Assembly (NCBI GenBank): GCA_016934355.1
Contig: JAFGTA010000224.1
Location: 1 to 6,725 of the forward strand
Reading direction: 5' to 3'
Length of the DNA: 6,725 bases
DNA from: Candidatus Bathyarchaeota archaeon
GTDB taxonomy: Archaea; Thermoproteota; Bathyarchaeia; TCS64
The notes under the pieces are model-generated. The model saw only the letters and a program-made list of their open reading frames with translations, was not told the DNA's origin and ran no database searches. Shown one piece after another: positions 6,354 to 6,725 of this stretch. The first letter of the stretch is position 1, and the number at the start of each line of letters is the position of its first letter. Position numbers and translations under genes: made by a program.

Positions 6354-6725
6354 TTACTTTACTTCTTTGTACCACTCCTCGGGGGCGCCGTCCTTCTCAG
6401 GGTCGTAGCCGCTGGGAAGTAGCTCCTCTATGCCCAGTATCTCGGTGATGAACACCTCCACAACGCCCTTCACTGTGGTCCCCTCGGCGAGGTGGCCTCC
6501 CACGGTGGGGACGTCCCACGCGCCTCCCACCACGTAGTGTATGGCTGGGAACGGCTCGGGTTTACCCTCCACCAGCCGTGTGTGGATCATGCCGCTCATG
6601 GCGATGAGCATCGACAGGTTCTCGAAGCTGGCCGCCGTCTCGTTGTGCCAGTTGACGGGGTCCCTGTTGTCAGGGGTCCACATGTACATCTTTGCCGGGC
6701 TGAAGCCGCCCATGAAGGCGGCGTG
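6354..6725 (-). CDS. PPC/DUF296-domain protein, 5' end cut by window edge
   Basis: Only the last 123 codons plus the stop are present; the frame stays open to the right edge (HAAFMGGFSPAKMYMW at the visible N-terminus), so the gene continues beyond the window and the internal Met is not the start. Seen: the domain order of the PPC (plants and prokaryotes conserved)/DUF296 fold, namely an SMLIAMSGMIH strand pair, IHYVVGG with one His of the usual H-x-H pair, GGHLAEGT with the conserved His, and VKGVVEVFITEILG. Known: single-domain prokaryotic PPC proteins are small, trimeric, often bind zinc through these His residues, and are annotated as DNA-binding from the plant AT-hook proteins, although the prokaryotic role is unclear. 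Odd: the first His of H-x-H appears to be Ala (AIHYV). The C-terminal tail (about 25 residues, LLPSGYDPEKDG...) is charged. It reads in the same direction as the L-2-hydroxyglutarate dehydrogenase gene, 87 nt upstream of it. Confidence 0.7.
   Translation of the reverse strand, partial: HAAFMGGFSPAKMYMWTPDNRDPVNWHNETAASFENLSMLIAMSGMIHTRLVEGKPEPFPAIHYVVGGAWDVPTVGGHLAEGTTVKGVVEVFITEILGIEELLPSGYDPEKDGAPEEWYKEVK

Noticed and set aside
1..6725. tRNA, rRNA, CRISPR array, insertion sequence or attachment site
   Set aside because: No cloverleaf-like segments, regularly spaced repeats, transposase-like coding sequence or flanking terminal repeats were seen on either strand by eye.

Overview
The window most likely comes from an uncultivated archaeon with a GC-rich genome. 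The evidence is archaeal-style TATA elements about 30 nt upstream of two starts, a TTG-initiated gene with no Shine-Dalgarno site and almost no room for a leader, heavy use of AGG/AGA arginine and ATA isoleucine codons, and a C-terminal zinc ribbon of a type common in archaeal proteins. The exact lineage cannot be told from this sequence, and a bacterial source is not formally excluded.

Left part (1-3926) is a tightly coupled three-gene cassette on the + strand. Each junction is a 4-nt ATGA overlap and each start has a GGAGG ribosome site. Gene 1 (620 aa) has a signal peptide, an alpha-helical body, a Gly-rich linker and a C-terminal domain. The motifs of that domain, R, then K-x6-K, then D-x-D, then H, follow the order seen in edema factor/CyaA/ExoY nucleotidyl cyclase toxins and in related bacterial polymorphic-toxin tips. 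Gene 2 (288 aa) is a very acidic, leaderless cytoplasmic protein. Gene 3 (389 aa) is a cytoplasmic protein ending in a CPxC...CxxC zinc ribbon. The working model is effector, immunity protein, then chaperone or adaptor. Only the effector assignment has motif support.

Middle (3927-4190) is a 264-nt AT-richer spacer. It holds a T-run after gene 3, a 9-bp inverted repeat, an unproven 28-codon ORF and the TATA/BRE promoter of the next gene.

Right part (4191-6725) is metabolic. A malate dehydrogenase of the LDH/MDH superfamily (+) runs tail to tail, 3 nt apart, with an L-2-hydroxyglutarate dehydrogenase/oxidase (LhgO/L2HGDH family, - strand). Malate dehydrogenases can wrongly reduce 2-oxoglutarate to L-2-hydroxyglutarate and L2HGDH reverses that, so the pair reads naturally as an enzyme and its metabolite-repair partner. 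At the right edge lies the 3' part of a PPC/DUF296-domain gene (- strand), cut by the window end. No rRNA, tRNA, CRISPR array or transposase was seen.
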